Assembly: GCF_000321225.1 (NCBI RefSeq)
Contig: NW_004450323.1
Location: forward strand, 2,380,623-2,444,622
Length of the DNA: 64,000 nucleotides
Reading direction: 5' to 3'
From: Odobenus rosmarus divergens
Taxonomy: Eukaryota; Chordata; Mammalia; Carnivora; Odobenidae
Shown piece after piece: positions 49,336 to 61,898 of the stretch. Below the pieces are notes generated by a model. The model was not told where the DNA came from. It searched no databases and worked only from the letters and a program-made list of their open reading frames with translations. The position numbers and the translations under genes are program-made. The first letter of the stretch is position 1. Every line of letters starts with the position of its first letter.

Positions 49336-52300
49336 CTTAGTATTACTTCTTCTTTGACAATGCTTCCTAGGAATTTAACATATCAAATAAGCCGAATTAG
49401 CTTAACATCTCACTTTTTATAAGGAAAGAAATCAATCTTTTGAGATGTTCCAGGGACCCTCTGAAATATCCCAAAGATAGTTCTAAGGCAAAAAGGCTTT
49501 ATTTAGGATTTAATTTTGGGAAGTTTGTCAAAAATATCAAAGGTTTTAAAACACTTAGTCAAGTTGGATTATAAGTCATTGTGCAACAATACTTAGTTAT
49601 ATATTTAACAATAGTGACAATTAGAAATTTTGTAGGCAAATATAGAAAGTTAAGTAGTTGGGGAAAAAAAACCCAAAAACTTCGCTTTTTAAATAGAGAA
49701 GACTCAGTTTTCTTTAAGCAATCAGTGACCTGACATGTTATAAAGATAAATGAAGCATGGCAAATTATTTTGGTAAGACACAAAATCTTTGCTGTTCAGG
49801 CAGATTACTTAAAAATAAACTTTTCAGTGTCTTATCAAGAGCAGACCAATAGTCCAATAAAACTTTGTTCTTTTAACAGAGAGAAAACCAAATTCTAATT
49901 TTGCACCAGCTTACTTTTGATATTAAAACACATTCACTTAATTAAATTCATTCCAATCTTAGCAAGGCCTGACCATGCATAAAATTCCTTTCCAAAGATT
50001 TCTGTCCTTAGTGACTTTAATTACATATGTTAGAATTTTTAACTCTCAAAAATCTTACCTTTTAGTAAGAATAAACAGTTATGAGCTGTCTTTTACACTA
50101 GCATTCTGTGGATTGGCAGACTTTTTATAATTTCTGGAAACACATGCTTTGTCATAGTAAATTTTTCAGCATAGCACAAAACTAACAGACCCAGATATCT
50201 TTAGTTCCTCTGTAAAAGGAAGCCAAAAGTGGATAACTTATATTCAGTAATTAATGTTTCTAGTATTTTATCTTATTTGGAAATGATCCAGATATATAAA
50301 GATTATCCATCATTTAATTTAACTTGGCAAAACTTTAAGGTTTAAGGTTACCCAAAAGATTTGGGGAAACTATTAAAAACATCTTAAGACTTTTTATCCC
50401 ATATACATCTATTTAACTTGTTCTCAACAATTATCTTTAGAACACTTAGAAAATTTCATTGTATGAAGTTATTTTTTTCTTGTTGACAACTTTTGTAACA
50501 GATAATATGAATTTCTTTGACTAGTAAACCCAGGTAGAATAAAAGTTGTATGTTGGCATTATTTTTAATTTTGATAACTTTAAAGATAATGTTTATTTTA
50601 ATTAAACTAATAAACTAGTGTTTAATTACTAAAGATTATCTGAGATCATGGGAACCTGAAAGGCATTTGGGTTAGTTTTCATTATAATTCTAAGAATTTT
50701 ATGAATACGTGATTCATATAAGCACTTAATTATCTTTGGGCCAACTAAATAGAACTCTTTTACAAACTGATTTTGGTAATATCAAATCAAATACCAATAT
50801 CCAGAGATAGAAAATTATCTTACATATAGAACACATATATGTAGGTACACATAGACAGACACAAAAAATTTTAGCCATGAATCAAGTAGTTATAAAAGAG
50901 GTTGGATCCAAAATACCTTTCTGGCAGGTGGAATAATTTAAGATTACTAACTCAGATGGCTAATGCTTTTTGTTAATATTTGTGGAGAAGACACTTAAGA
51001 TTTTTATTTGCCTAAGTTTTAAAATAAACTTTCCCCTTTCTGTTCTTTTTTTTTTTTTTTTGGTAAGGATTACCTCCCTGAAGTTTGCATTTCAAAGAGA
51101 TGGCCTAGATAAAAGTTCTTGAAGAAGACCAGGTAGGCAGGACACTTGTACCTCAAAGGTATAGGGAAAGAATGTACAAAGGACTTTTGTTTCCTAAGGC
51201 CAAAATTTTTATAACACTTAACAAGGCTTTTGAGATGAATAGATGAGATTAGTTGTTTATGAAAGGACTGACACACCTGCCCACCTATGTTGGAATGTTT
51301 TTCTTTCCCTCTACAAACATTTAGTTTAGGGGAGAGGTCCTAAAAAATATTGCTGTTAGGCCCTGAGTATCAGCTTCCAATTTGGCCAAATTTCTGATCA
51401 TAGGGTTATTAATTCCTTTCAAATGTCTTATCAGGTTTCAGCAAACAGTAAATACATCTGGCAGTATTAAACAACTTCATAAACCCAAGAGGTTTCCTCA
51501 AAGAGGTTGCAAAAGATACTATCTTCACAAGATTTAGAGCTACTCCCAAAGATAGCCAAAGGAAGGAACTGATAACCTGCATGTCCCCGGCAGGCAGAAA
51601 GCCAAGCCAGGTTCTTAGGAGGTAGAACAAGACAAGAAGGCAGTCATCCTTAAGGATCAATAACCAATAAGTCTGGATTTGGAAAGGAAGAGACTGAAAT
51701 TTTATCCTCCTTTTTCAGCTGGGCCCTACAGACAGAGGTCTGAGAGAGCTGACTCTGGTAAGAATTTTTACGCTGTTCTGCGAGGTTTTTGCCAGTTTTC
51801 CTAGGATTTCCTCTGTCAGCTCCAATACCTTGCAGAATTTGACAAGATTTTTCATTAATTTTAATTTAGGTTCTCTTAGCTATTTTAAGAGAATAACATA
51901 GCAGTTTACCAGAAAATTCCTCAGAGTTCCGTCAACCTTGGGAGGGACCCATAGGGGGCCCTTCTTCAGGAGTACATGAGGATATCTATAAGACCACTAA
52001 CTTGGCAGACTTGTGTTTCTGGTCTTGTAGCCTCTTCAGAGTGGAAAGGCATTTCAGATGGAGGATTATTAGACTGCAGATACTCAGGTAAAAGGAGGAT
52101 AGAGGGGGGCAGGTCTTATTTTAGGTACCTCCTGTGTCTTCAATTTTTCATTAGCCTTTGCAATGAATTTTTTAATGAAGCAATTTTAGAATCTTGAAGC
52201 CTTTGGAATCTTTTGCATAGCAATTAAAATAGGTCTACAGTCTGTTTAATTCAGGAACCCTTACTTTCAAGTGCACTTCTTAAATGAACGATCTTGCCTA

Positions 52301-52487
52301 ATTGGAATGTTCCCCATAATGGCCATTGTAATTCTAGGTGGTCTTTAGTAAGATTTTGCCATTTTTGTAGCTATTTATATTCTGGAACCATAGTTCTTAG
52401 ATATAAAATAAACAAGTGTGCTGGAAAGTGGCATATTCAACTCTTTGGAATTTAAGGATACCATTTTTATTTATTTATTTATTTATT

Positions 52488-52678
52488 TTTTAAAGATTTT
52501 TATTTATTTATTTGAGAGAGAGAGAATGAGAGATAGAGAGCACGAGACGAAGAGGGTCAGAGGGAGAAGCAGACTCCCCGCCGAGCAGGGAGCCCGATGT
52601 GGGACTTGATCCCAGGACTCCAGGATCATGACCTGAGCCGAAGGCAGTCGCTTAACCAACTGAGCCACCCAGGTGCCC
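52488..52678 (-). mobile_element. Carnivore tRNA-derived SINE inside the provirus
   Basis: Reverse copy ending GAGCCACCCAGGTGCCC. T-rich flanks TATTTATTTATTTTTTA and TATTTGTTTATTTTTA look like an imperfect duplication. Confidence 0.93.
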
Positions 52679-53454
52679 TAGTTATTTGTTTATTTTTAAG
52701 CTAAGCCTTTGTGCCTCTTGGAGCCAAACTAATTCCTAAAAGGATGTACTACTGGGTTGGGGATTGTGTTGTGTTTCACAGTGTACCTCGTTACACAGAG
52801 ATTTTCTAGAGGTTGGCAGATTACCTTGTGTCTGTCTAACCTGTCCCATGATGAGCTTATCTTAATAAGAGTTGTTGGGTTATGTGCTGAGTACTCCAAC
52901 AACTTTTAAATGCTTGACCTGTCACCACCAGTTCTGCAGCTGCTTCTAAGATTCCCATTAGCAATAGACTTTGTCTACACAAAATAAGACAAACAAACGT
53001 GTGCTATAATATACTGGCAGTAACTAAGATGTTTCTGCATCATGGCCAAGAGAAGGCCTGTGCACACTACCACCAATTCCTACAATGAAAGGATTGGGGA
53101 AGGGACTGACCTAGAAGACCTCAACAAGTGGGGAGTGCAGACTGGGAGCTCCACATAAATGGGGAGCTGTGAACTGCCACTATCAGTTCTCATGCAGATC
53201 GTGGTATAAAATCAAGGGCTGGGAGTTTCCACCCATTACATGAGAATTGAAGTCTGAACTATCAGTAGTTCTCAACACGGAAATGACTCAAAAGCTAATT
53301 AGATCTGGAGCTTGATGCAAAGCTATCAGCACTCCGACCCAAGGGGTGCACTTACCCACAGCCCTCAGAAATGGTGAGAAGGAGAACTCAGAAGGGTTTG
53401 CAGGCACCATGCCTGTGTTTCTTATTGTCCCTGAAACCCTCAGAAGTTCATTTT

Positions 53455-53478
53455 AGATCTTATCACTGCCACCAAATC
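53455..53478 (-). other. Candidate primer-binding region
   Basis: Just inside the 5' LTR, the minus strand reads GATTTGGTGGCAGTGATA. TGG shortly after the LTR end is typical of a tRNA primer site, but I cannot match a specific tRNA. Confidence 0.4.
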
Positions 53479-53874
53479 TGTTAACAAAATTCAGCTGAGT
53501 AAATTTGAAGATCAAATTGGCTTTATTCAATGAATCATGAATCAAGCAGTATCCTATCTAGTAAATAGAAAGAAGCCCCAAGTTGCTGTACAAAATAGAA
53601 GACTTTTATAGGCAGAAGGGAACAGAAAAAAAGAAGTTTCTAACAAAGAGTGGATTGTTTCAGGCAAGGTCACCTTCCTTTTGGGAAGGGCAGGGCTCTG
53701 TCAAGCAGATTACCTCACTAGTGTTGATAGGTAATTTCAAATGTTCTGGTTAAAGGTTACATGAAACCACAATGAGAACAGATGTTAAGCTTTGTTTGCT
53801 GCCGTGGGTCTCAGCACAAGTGACTCCACGTGGGGCATGTTGCTTCTTTCTTTCTTTCCTTCTTTTTTTAAACA
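53479..53874 (-). repeat. 5' LTR of the provirus
   Basis: About 396 bp beginning TGTTTAAA and ending GTTAACA on the minus strand, with the TG...CA ends expected of LTRs. TATAAAAG lies at 53603-53610 and the polyadenylation signal AATAAA at 53522-53527, in the order U3, R, U5. Confidence 0.9.
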
Positions 53875-53878
53875 CCAA

Positions 53879-54605
53879 CCACATTGAAAGAATATCACCA
53901 TATCCAAGGGTTGATGAAAAACTGCCATTTTCCAGCTTCCTAAAGTTTCTCGGATTTACAGAGAATGTTTTGGTTCGAGGGTCCATGAGACTAGGAAAAT
54001 GCATCTAACTCATCTTTGCTTTGGTCTTCCCCCACCACCTGCCCTACATGCCCTGGGAATGGAACCTACTCAAAACTCATTTGACAACATGTGGGCAGGA
54101 GCCTGCCATCATGTGGGGATGCTAGAGTGAGAAGGTTCACCAGCTGACCTAGGATCATGTGTATAGTTGATAAAAGTTGCAGATGCCTATATCCAGGATC
54201 AGTCATGCTCTGGAATAGGTTGTTTTTCCCACTATGTCCCTGTCTGCACTGTCCTGTTCCCATGTTCTTGTAGGAGTCTGGGACCTTGTAATACAGATGA
54301 CACTTGGAATCTGATACTTGTGTCTACGTTCACCTGTGACTTGTCTTATCCATAGAGAGGTTGATAAATGGATGCTAGAAGTTAGTCTGTCTCCTTTTTT
54401 TGCTAAGGCTAGAAGCAGGGTGTGTGTGCTTAAAAGGAACTGTAATTCCTTATTCCTTCTAATTCTGCCCAGGCACTTTGGCTGGGCACATTGCTTATCA
54501 GGCTCTTCAAGGAGGGGAAAGAGCAGAGGGAGTAGAAAACTATTTCCTGAACTCAAAGCGAAGTCTTCTAAACCTCCACTTTTTCTCTATTTGCATTTTC
54601 TCTGT
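53879..54605. other. Unique intronic sequence
   Basis: No repeat or exon recognised between the provirus and the L2 remnant. Overlapping open frames on both strands have no domain signature. Confidence 0.5.
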
Positions 54606-56590
54606 TTACATTCATAGATTCATTCATTAACCCATTCATGCAATAAATATTGATTAAGTGTGTATTATGTGCTAGAACTGTTCTGGATGTTGGGGATACA
54701 GCAGAGAATAAAACGTGGAAAAGTCCCTGCCCTCATGGAGCTTACATTCTGTTGGGAAATATGTGCAGAATAAATAACTAAAACATGCGGTGTATCTGAT
54801 AGTGATAGGTGCTGTGGAGAAAAATAAAGTGGGGAAGGAGAAAGTTGATTGTAATTTTAAATGGAGATGTCAGGGAGGACTATGGTGAGGAGAGTTGGCA
54901 TTTGCGCAAGGACCTGGAGCAGGTGACGAGTGAGCTGGGGAAAAGTGTCGCAGGGAGATGGGATAGATAGCAGCTACAGAGATGCTGACATGGGGAGGTT
55001 CCGGGTATATCTGAAGAACAGCAAAGAGACCAGTGGGTTGGAGCGTAGTGAGTGAGCGGTAAAGTATGAGACCATCGGGTCAGGAGGAGACACAATAGCC
55101 AGCCAGATGGTGTGGAGCCTTGTAGGCCATTGTAAATACTCTGGTTGGTACTCTGAGCAAGAGGGAAGTGATAGAATTTGGGGGAGAAGAGGGATATGAC
55201 CTGCGTTATGTTTTAAAAGGATTGTACCAGCTGCTTTGCTGAGAACAGACTATAAAGGAGCAAGGCCAGAAGCAGGGAGACAAGTTAAGAGGGACTGCAG
55301 TGATCTAAGAGAAGGATGATGGAGGCTTGGGCCCGGGAGGTAGCAGTGGAAGAGGTGAAAGTGGTTGGATTTAGGCCGTGGTATTCCCTAGTGGACTGGA
55401 TGTATGAGGAAAGACAGTCAAAAAGTGGAGTTGACGTTCAGTAACTCGGGGAAGACTGTAGGTGAAGTAGGTTGGGAGGAAAGTTAAGAATTAAGTTTGC
55501 ACATGAACTGAGACTTTGTGATGCTTATTTGACATGCGAGTATAAGAAGGGGTTGGATAAATGAATTCAGGGCTGGAGGTGTAGAGTTAGGAGTTTTTGT
55601 GTATAGATGGTATCTAGATCACAAGACTGGATAAGCCTCTCTGACTATAGGTTACAGAGAAGAGGTTCCAGAACTGAGTTCCCATGTTAGGATGCTGATG
55701 AGTTGAGGAGGTAACAGCAAAAAGAGTAAGAAGGAGCAGAGGGGAGGAAAGATGGACATCAGGCCAGTTAAGAGAATGCTTTGGGCAAGAGGAAGGGAAG
55801 GAGACCAGCTGAACCAAATACTGCTCATGGATCAAGATGAGGGCCGGGGCAGTTTGAGTGGAGTGGGAAGTGAGAAAGCATGATTGGAGAAGGCTGAAGA
55901 GAAGGTTGGAAACAGTGAGTACAGACCATTGTGTGGAGTTTTGTTTGAAAGGGAAGCAGAGACGATGGGGCAGGTGGAAGAAATTCCATTTATTTGCTGG
56001 TGAGAACGATCCAGTCATGATAAAAATCATTGCTGATGTGGGAGAGGGAGGACTCTTGGTGGAATGTCCTACCACAGGGGAGAGAATGGGCTCAGGGCAC
56101 AGGTTGGGTTGGGTTCTGCTGGCTCATGCTCTGATGGTTCATCCACAGCCCCAGAAGGGAAGACTCAAGGCTGCCATGTGGGTAGATGAGGTGACAGAAG
56201 CTTGTGGAAATTCTCCTTCTATTGCTTCTGTTTTCTTAATGAAATAAGAAGTCAGGTCATCAGCAGAGGGTGGGAGGAGGAAAGGGTTGGAGGAGAAGGT
56301 GAGACAGTCTTCTAGGAAAGTCAGGGGAGTGAATAGAGTGGGGATCTGATGACGGGCAGCATCCAGGGCCCACTTGGGGTTAGTGGTGATGAGGTTAAAG
56401 TGAGACAAATGAACCTGTGTGTTTTCCTCCAGCCCCATTCTGTCACTGAGGTTCAGGCAGGAAGTGATAGAGAGCTGGCTTTTACCTGGGTACTTTTGCC
56501 AGGTGAGTAGAATAAAATGAGAAGGTCAAGAGAGTGATCTTAGCATGGCCATGGAATTTGAGCTAGGTAGGGAGGAAAGAGGTGGGGGAG
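54606..56590 (-). mobile_element. Long L2 (CR1-clade LINE) with reverse-transcriptase remnants
   Basis: The antisense L2 3' terminus lies at 54620-54760 (CAGCAGAGAATAAAACG, CCCTGCCCTCATGGAGCTTAC). ORF2 follows in reverse: GCCTTGTAGGCCATTGTAAA at 55117, and a minus-strand frame at 55614-56075 with remnants of the segment before the RT active site. A further frame at 56139-56438 keeps words such as TTNPKWALDAARH and SADDLTSYF, typical of L2. About 2 kb is preserved, broken by frameshifts. Confidence 0.85.
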
Positions 56591-58633
56591 AGACCAAAAG
56601 GGGACCAGAATAATGGATTATAGAATAATGGGATATATATAAAATATAAATTCAGACGTGATTTGAAATGTTACCCTTCAATCTGCTGGACATACTCAGT
56701 CAGTTGCGAAACCTGTCTCATTGCATAGAGGAAGTAGGAAGTGAGTTTTGAAACCAAATGTTCTGATTTCTAATTTGGTGCTCTGCCCCCAGTAGAGAGA
56801 GAATGAGTGTGTGCCTGCTTGTGTGAGTGAGGTGTGTGTGTGCCCGTGTGCAGGGCAAGCTGTGACTAGAAGTTTCAGCACACCCCTTGTGCCCTCTAAC
56901 TTGACTCCTGGGTCCTGCTTTCCCCGATTCAGAACAGTGAGTTGGGGGCAATTTTGAGGGCCCCAAACCACAGGGCCTCCCACCTTCCTCACTAGCATTA
57001 TATTCTGAAATCTTGATTTCCTTCTCAGAGTGTGTGTGTATAACTCTTTTTTAAAACATTATGTTTGCTGCTCCTGCTGATGCCTTTGGCAGCCTGTTCA
57101 CCACGCTAATTGCTCATCCTCCCTCTAAACCCTGCAGTGCCTTCCTCCTGCACCCTGCCCGCTGGGCTGGAGGCTGGGGTCTGCAGTGCTGCACTCTCTG
57201 GCTCCCTCCATGGGAAGAAGCTATGATTTTCTTTCTCCCTCATGGTTGCATTTTCCCATCCATTGTTGCCTCCATCCTGAAATTGTCCCTATTCTTTCAT
57301 ATCCATCTTGCTTTCTCAATAATCTGTCAAACCAGAGATGCCAGTGTTTGGGGTTTATTCCAAATACTCCAAGTTTGCATCCTGATCGGGTGCCTGAATT
57401 TCACACCATGCACCAGGCCCACTTCCAGATCTTTTGTTTGTACAGAGCCATTAGGCTGGCTCATGGTTTCTTTCCTTTCTTTTAGCCCGCTCTAATATAC
57501 AGCTTAATTTCTGACCCAAGGCCAGAGGCCTCAGGTGCCTGGTGTGTCATGCCGCCTTAGGCTATGATCTCTCCATTCCAAGGCAACACTAAGCCTTCTG
57601 ACTAAGGGGCAGAAATTAACTCAGGGTGGTGCATTGTTGGCTCAGTGGCTGTTTCAGGGGCTTTCAACTGGATCATTCTGGAGCCCAAATCCTTATGAAA
57701 TCTCAGCCAAACAAGGATGGCACAAGGGCCAGTATCTGGTACACTGGATAAACCAAGAGGTATCTATGATTTTTTTTCCTTATCATTCACTGGAAAAGTA
57801 CTTTTGGGAGGGTAGAATGGGGTGCAAAGTATAGATACTGAATGAAAAGCCTTCAGCCTGTCTCCCTCACTAGATGGATTTCCAGAAGGTCATGCTTTAT
57901 TCAGTATTTATCCCACATAACGTGATTGACACACAGTGGGCTCTCAGGAAAAGAATTAATTTATTGCTCTGAGTCTAAAAGACGTGATCAGTGATGTGCA
58001 CGGAAGCGCACACATTCTCGTAACAACAGGGCCAATGGAATTTAGTGAATGGTTGGGACCTACCTAAGCAAAGGTGTGTGGGAGGCTTGAGGAGGGCGTG
58101 GCTCACTTACAGGGAGCTTCAGGGAGCCTGGGTAGACTGAGCCTATTGTCAGTGAGGGCCAGAGAACTCAAGGGGAGCCAGTGATATTGAATTGCAGCCG
58201 TTGGACAGGCTGCTGGATGAAGAAATCAGAGCTACTCAAAGTAGATCAGGGGCATCACTTGCCTACTGGGCACTGAGAAGCTATTTTACATTTTTGCTTT
58301 CTTTCAAGGATAACACTCAGAAACTGACTTTTAAATTGTGGGGTGCCGGGGGAGAACTTTCTCTTAAGGACCCTCTCCTTGGCCCTTCCTCACTTCATGT
58401 CTGTTAAAAACGATACACCCAAAGGTGTACATACCTTTGCCTTCTTCGAGTCCTATTTTGCAGATCTCAACTTTTTCTCAGTGTTGCAGCTGATGCTTTT
58501 CCTGTGGACCTATACTCCTGCCCTCAATTACACCTCAGTTCCCTCCCAAAGAGAGGGAAGGCCCGAACAAAAGCCTCTTTCCTTCAAGGTGCTAGGCATC
58601 ATGAGGCCCCATTTTACACTTTGGGGGACTCTT
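56591..58633. other. Unique intronic sequence
   Basis: No firm repeat call; a 144-codon + strand frame at 57061-57495 lacks any recognised domain or splice context. No exon is called. Confidence 0.5.
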
Positions 58634-58768
58634 TTTTTTTTTTTTTAAAGTAGGGTCCGTGTCCAGTGTGGAGCCCAACATAGGGCTTGAACTCACCGCC
58701 TTGAGATCAGGACCTGAGCTGAGATCAAGAGGCAGACGCTTAACCAACTGAGCCACCCAGGTGCCCCT
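58634..58768 (-). mobile_element. Carnivore tRNA-derived SINE (old, short)
   Basis: Reverse copy ending GAGCCACCCAGGTGCCCC; the CT-rich middle is missing. Imperfect duplication GGGACTCTTTTT / GGAACTCTTTTT. Confidence 0.88.
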
Positions 58769-59327
58769 GAGGAACTCTTTTTAAAGGGACTCCTCTTTCT
58801 AGTTCCTTCCTCCCCCTACCATGGGCTGCCATTATCTGCCTACCAGGGAAAACAAAGGATTCCCGGTACTCATGGAGAAGGAAGAGTAGTAGAATTAGTC
58901 ATAAGAAATACGTTTTATATTTGACTAGTTAGTTTTGGTTTATCATCTGCATATGACCATGTCTGATCTTCTGGGAAATTACAACACTTGCAATAAAACG
59001 AAGAAGCCACAGTGATGAGAGCAGCCTTAGTGGACCTGGGATGATCTTTTGATTTTTTATCCCTACCAGCTTCTCTTAATTTCCTTCCTCTTGAGAAGCA
59101 GCAGGCTAAGGCTGAGGCCTTCACCTTAGGAGCAGGCCAGTCACAGTAGCCAGTGATGGTTAGAGAAGGTGAGGACTGTTGGCATTTCCATCCTCCTGAG
59201 GGCACTTTGCCAGGTGCCTCTTTGCCCTGCCCTCTGGGCCTCACTGTCCTGCCCTTTGCCCTCTGGACTAGGGACTTATCAGCTGAGCTCTGTAGACAGA
59301 CTTTGGTGGCTTCTACAAAATGGTTTC

Positions 59328-59483
59328 AGTTTTTTTTTTTTTTAAGACTTTATTGAGTTGACCGAGACAGCGTGAGCGGTGGGGGGAAAGGCAGAGGGAG
59401 AAGCAGACTCCCCGCTGAGTGGGGGGGAACCATGACCTGAGCCAAAGGCAGATGCTTAACCAACTGAGCCACCCAGGTGCCCC
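59328..59483 (-). mobile_element. Carnivore tRNA-derived SINE with internal deletion
   Basis: Reverse copy ending GAGCCACCCAGGTGCCCC, with a 15-T tail. The middle is shortened around 59425-59432. A clear target duplication was not found. Confidence 0.88.
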
Positions 59484-60299
59484 TCAAATTTTGTTTTTAA
59501 AGTACATTTTTTAACTACTACATTTCCTTGAATCTAAGATACATACCATTGGTTATAAGAGCTACTAAAAACTTAGTAACAGTTTTTCATGCTGGAGGAG
59601 GAGGAGGGGGACATTCTGTATGTTCCAGCTTCGAATATTTGGAGTTCCAAAACCTTCAACTGTGAAGAAAGGTGTATTAGAGTTGAGGAGGTAGGAAATG
59701 ATGAAAAGAAAAAAAAAAACTAATTTAAAAAGTCACACATCATCAGTGCGTCCTAGACCAAATTTTCATACTTGGAGACCACCTGTGGTCATCCTGGTGT
59801 AATTCTGTTTTGTGCAGACCTTGGAATAAAGCTCTCTGTGCCATCTTCTGCGTTCGTTTGAACTTTGTGTAAATGTGCTGTGGATTAGAAAGCTTGTATT
59901 CTGTGTTAGCCCTTTTAAAAAATTCAGGCCTGAGCTTGTTTGCTCATATAAAATGATATAAGTGAGCACCCTTATTACTTTTCTGTGTGATTCAGGATTT
60001 TCTCCATACTGTGAAACTAAAACAAAATACAGAAATACACTGGATGCCAATGCTGATTCAAGACTGTACCTGTCATCTGTGGCCCTGACTTCGAATTTAT
60101 ATCTTGCTAAACACCATCTCATTTCTTTGAGTGATTGATTCCTTATTGAATACATGGTTTGTATCATACATAGATTAAATAGATAAAATGCTTTTATGTC
60201 AAAAGGTGTCTTTTTTGGGTAAGTTTTCCATGCTGATGTTCTGATGGAGGTCTTGTTTGGAAAAAAAAATGATTTCTGATGCTGGAGGTGGTGTAACAG
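59484..60299. other. Unique intronic sequence
   Basis: AT-rich, with a GGAGGAGGAGG run near 59600. A 133-codon minus-strand frame at 59766-60167 has no recognised domain. Confidence 0.5.
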
Positions 60300-60480
60300 T
60301 GGTTAGGAAGCCTGGTCCCACCTTTATGTTGCCTGTGGGATTTGGGCAGCTTTACCTAACCTCTGTGGCTTAGTTTCCTTCTCTGCGAAGTGAGGGTACT
60401 TACGGGACCCACCTCATGGAGTTGGGAGAATTGAGATCAGGTGGAGAAAGCCCTTGGCGCCTGTCTGGCCCCTAGGAAGC
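60300..60480 (-). mobile_element. MIR fragment
   Basis: GGGCAGCTTTACCTAACCTCTG and TTTCCTTCTCTGCGAAGTGAGGG match antisense MIR. Confidence 0.75.
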
Positions 60481-60549
60481 ACTCTGGTGATACACTGTTA
60501 CTCAGAACATCTTGTGACACCCACTGACAGAGTGGACAGGCAGATCATC

Positions 60550-60880
60550 TTCTCTTGCTTCCTGTTGTGCAGCACTGCTCCTTCCTGTCCCTCAGCCTAG
60601 CAACTTTGTACCTTCCATGGGCCTCTTGGCCCATCTTCCACCCATGTTTTTCCTCCAAGACGTTGGTGCCGTCTCCTCTAGAGAGCCTTCTCTGAGACAT
60701 TCAGAGGAGAGAGGCTCTTTCCTCTGAGCTGTCTCCCCCAGACCTAAATGTGAGTAGCATTTAATTTGGTGCTTTTTCCAGATTCCCCCAATTTGACTTG
60801 TCTTTTACGTGTCTCTGTCCCTTTTCCCTATCGGAATATCCTTCTGTCTTCTGGCATCAATCACAGTCCCCAAACATGGT
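60550..60880 (+). mobile_element. L2 3' region fragment
   Basis: Sense L2-like series (CCTCCAAGACGTTGGTGCCG, GAGAGCCTTCTCTGAGACAT). Diverged. Confidence 0.4.
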
Positions 60881-61395
60881 TAAATATTCAGTAAGTATCC
60901 ACTGGTGGACTGATTTCACAGAGCCCATGTGAACCCACCGAAGGTGCCGCGGCTGCCAGACTGCCCGGGCTCTCCGCGCATGCCGTCCGGGTTCCGTGCT
61001 CGGTGAGGTGAGTGAGCACCATCGGGAGGGCAGGGCTAACTCTCCGCAGCGGGCTGGCACCACTTGGACTGTCTGCTCTTCCTGCCTCCCTCCAGCTCAG
61101 CTCCCTGCTCCCTTCCCCAGGGGCAGGTAGAGGAAAAAAAGTAGAGAAAAGTAGGGGGACGGTAATTTGAGTGTTTACAGAGGGTTTGCATGTAATTAGC
61201 AATTTATTTCCAAGACACAGTTGGCATCCTGGCTTGGAACCTGGCTCTGAAATGCTCTTAAAGAGACCCATACCTCCACAGTCTGAGAGATGCGTAGGTT
61301 TTGGAACATAACAAAGAAAAAGGATGCCCTGCCTTTTGTGATGAAATGTAACCAAGAACAGCCCCTACATTGAAGACTCCTTATACACACACACA

Positions 61396-61428
<33 letters not shown>

Positions 61429-61676
61429 TTGTTTCTTGAATTAGTTTCCATTACTGAATCCACCTTTGACTTGAACCTTTTACAAGCTCCATTTTTTTAC
61501 TTCCGTGAAAATCAGCTTGGGATTTGATAGGTAACTGAGAGTAGGGACACGGCCCCTGGGTCCCCTCCTGCCAGGAGCCCTGTGATTGCAGGCAAAACAC
61601 TTACCTCTCTTTTTAAGTGTTGAGTAGATGAATAAATAAATGTCTTACTAGTTTTCTCATTAGTAATATGGGGGTA
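60881..61676. other. Unique intronic sequence with a small CpG-rich stretch
   Basis: The stretch 60935-61050 contains several CpGs (GGTGCCGCGGCTGCC, CTCTCCGCGCATGCCGTCCGG). It is short and has no exon or core promoter that I can defend. Confidence 0.35.
61387..61426. repeat. (CA)n microsatellite
   Basis: About 19 CA units with one interruption. Confidence 0.97.
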
Positions 61677-61883
61677 TGGGCGCCTGGGTGGCTCAGTTAG
61701 TCAGTTAAGTGTCTGCCTTCGGCTCAGATCATGATCCCGGAGTCCCAGGAATGAGCCCTGCACTGGGCTCCCTGCTCAGTGGGGAGTCTGCTTCTCTCTC
61801 TGCCCCTCACCCAATCCTGTTCTCTCTCTCTCTCACACGCATGTACTATCTCCTTCAAATAAATAAATAAAATCTTAAAAAAA
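61677..61883 (+). mobile_element. Carnivore tRNA-derived SINE
   Basis: GGGCGCCTGGGTGGCTCAGTTAG head, CT-rich stretch, AATAAATAAATAAAATC tail. Perfect 15-bp duplication AGTAATATGGGGGTA at 61662-61676 and 61884-61898. Confidence 0.97.
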
Positions 61884-61898
61884 AGTAATATGGGGGTA

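Larger units (their letters stand above)
45282..53874 (-). mobile_element. Near full-length class I endogenous retrovirus (provirus), decayed
   Basis: Two related LTRs in the same orientation bound about 7.5 kb of internal sequence. A 4-bp CCAA target duplication lies just outside (45278-45281 and 53875-53878), the length made by gammaretroviral integrases. Minus-strand orientation follows from the LTR signals (TATAAAAG then AATAAA) and from the polypurine tract next to the LTR at the low-coordinate end. The body is AT-rich and full of stops; only a transmembrane-envelope remnant is recognisable. Four SINEs (about 0.8 kb) sit inside, so the original was about 7.8 kb. It is replication-dead. 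The family name was not assigned. Confidence 0.9.
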
